From Aureimonas endophytica (GTDB lineage Bacteria > Pseudomonadota > Alphaproteobacteria > Rhizobiales > Rhizobiaceae): DNA of 64,000 nt. Both the position numbers and the translations under genes were made by a program. Positions 63,548 through 64,000 of this stretch are shown here, piece after piece. The notes under the pieces were generated by a model. It did not search any database and was not told where the DNA came from. It was given only the letters and a program-made list of their open reading frames with translations. The stretch covers positions 248,001 through 312,000 of the forward strand of contig NZ_BMIQ01000004.1 in NCBI RefSeq assembly GCF_014642635.1. The letters are read 5' to 3'. Position 1 is the first letter of the stretch. The number at the start of each line of letters is the position of its first letter.

Positions 63548-64000
63548 TATCCGTGCAGCTTCAGGGCGGGACCTTTGGCCGGCATCATAATATCGGCGAG
63601 GATCGCCATCGAGCCCCGAACCGGGCCGAGCACCGTCCATTGGTGGTCGCGCGCCAGGGCGGAATAGGCGGCCTTGGCGAACTGGCCGTGGATCAGGAAG
63701 TCGTCCTTGCGGGTGCCGCCGAGAATGCCGACCGCGCCCGCCTGGCCGAAGGAGATGAGCTGGCCCTTGTTGCGGTAGCGGAAGGGGGCGGCGTCGCCGC
63801 CGGCGATCGCGCGGGGCAGGCTGCGGGCGAGATAGGCGGCCTGTTGGCTGGCGACCTGGGCGGTCGGCGGCAGCGGGCGTTCGGCGCCGTCCGGCGTCAG
63901 GCTCGCGGCATCGCCGAGGGCGTGGACGAGCGGGTCGACCGTCGTGCGCAGCCAGGGATCGACGACGATGCGGCCCTTCCCGTCGATCTCGAAATCGGCG
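63547..64000 (-). CDS. NDH-2-like FAD-dependent NADH dehydrogenase, C-terminal part (cut by window edge)
   Basis: About 150 C-terminal residues of a pyridine nucleotide-disulphide oxidoreductase of the type II NADH dehydrogenase kind. It shows DPLVHALGDAA (the FAD-binding Asp strand), PPTAQVASQQAAYLARSL, and FRYRNKGQLISFGQAGAVGIL, a pattern usual in NDH-2 enzymes. These move electrons from NADH to quinone at the inner membrane. The TAA stop overlaps the ATG of the EI24-like gene. The N-terminal two thirds lie beyond the window. Confidence 0.85.
   Translation of the reverse strand, partial: ADFEIDGKGRIVVDPWLRTTVDPLVHALGDAASLTPDGAERPLPPTAQVASQQAAYLARSLPRAIAGGDAAPFRYRNKGQLISFGQAGAVGILGGTRKDDFLIHGQFAKAAYSALARDHQWTVLGPVRGSMAILADIMMPAKGPALKLHG

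Overview
This is a 64 kb chromosomal window from a very G+C-rich alphaproteobacterium, most likely order Hyphomicrobiales (Rhizobiales). The evidence is a rhizobial-type glycerol ABC uptake cluster (glpR-D-S-T-P-Q-U-V-K), an HWE-family histidine kinase, a Brucella-type RibH2 lumazine synthase under an FMN riboswitch, an IalB-family protein, and DUF2939, DUF2244 and DUF2160 proteins. I cannot fix the family or genus by reading. Both window edges cut genes.

Layout. 0-5.9 kb: small unknown proteins, an MHYT-PAS-GGDEF-EAL c-di-GMP protein with a degenerate GGDEF motif, and an OmpR/EnvZ-like two-component pair. 5.9-17.1 kb: the glycerol catabolon, all leftward (repressor, glycerol-3-phosphate dehydrogenase, two ATPases, two permeases, a small membrane protein, a binding protein, glycerol kinase). 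It is interrupted between glpQ and glpU by an oppositely oriented RelE/Xre toxin-antitoxin module. 17.2-20.1 kb: HWE histidine kinase plus single-domain response regulator. The kinase seems to have lost its 5' end. 20.1-23.3 kb: DUF2939, tRNA-Ala(CGC), YggT, DUF167, pyrophosphatase, GNAT. 23.4-26.7 kb: a periplasmic sugar-type binding protein beside a chemoreceptor. 26.8-29.3 kb: a lysine 2-monooxygenase-like flavoenzyme, then FMN riboswitch and ribH2. 29.3-31.4 kb: a HigBA-like toxin-antitoxin module, a divergent spacer with a perfect 21-bp hairpin, and a TerC transporter. 31.4-40.4 kb: a leftward housekeeping run (PH-domain protein, typA, rmuC, M3 peptidase, LLM oxidoreductase, phoD). 40.5-42.1 kb: a Fic protein with visibly more A+T than its surroundings. 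42.1-49.6 kb: argG, small transporters, PAP2, a DUF305 metal-binding protein behind a CueR-like promoter, rlmN, an IalB-family protein. 49.7-57.8 kb: pheT (no adjacent pheS), a murein endopeptidase, glucokinase, an MsbA-like ABC exporter, dapB, gpmA. 57.8-61 kb: a DNA-repair group with two endonuclease III paralogues, an AraC/O6-methylguanine methyltransferase fusion and DUF2244. 61.1-62.8 kb: a tightly coupled ImmA/IrrE-type metallopeptidase plus a class III nucleotidyl-cyclase-like protein. 62.8-64 kb: an EI24/CysZ-like membrane protein and the end of an NDH-2-like flavoprotein.

The best candidate for an undescribed system is the two-gene unit at 61119-62782. A Zn-metallopeptidase with HELGH is followed, with a TAATG overlap, by a protein carrying the two catalytic aspartates of class III cyclases (DLVGST and GDE) in an otherwise unfamiliar sequence. 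Its layout suggests cyclic-nucleotide signalling coupled to proteolysis, possibly stress or phage defence, but that is inference. Second is the complementary degeneracy of the two glycerol-transporter ATPases. GlpS has a normal LSGGQ but an altered Walker A and no H-loop histidine. GlpT has normal Walker A and H-loop but no LSGGQ. Pairing them leaves one complete and one degenerate ATP site. Third is the toxin-antitoxin insertion inside the same operon.
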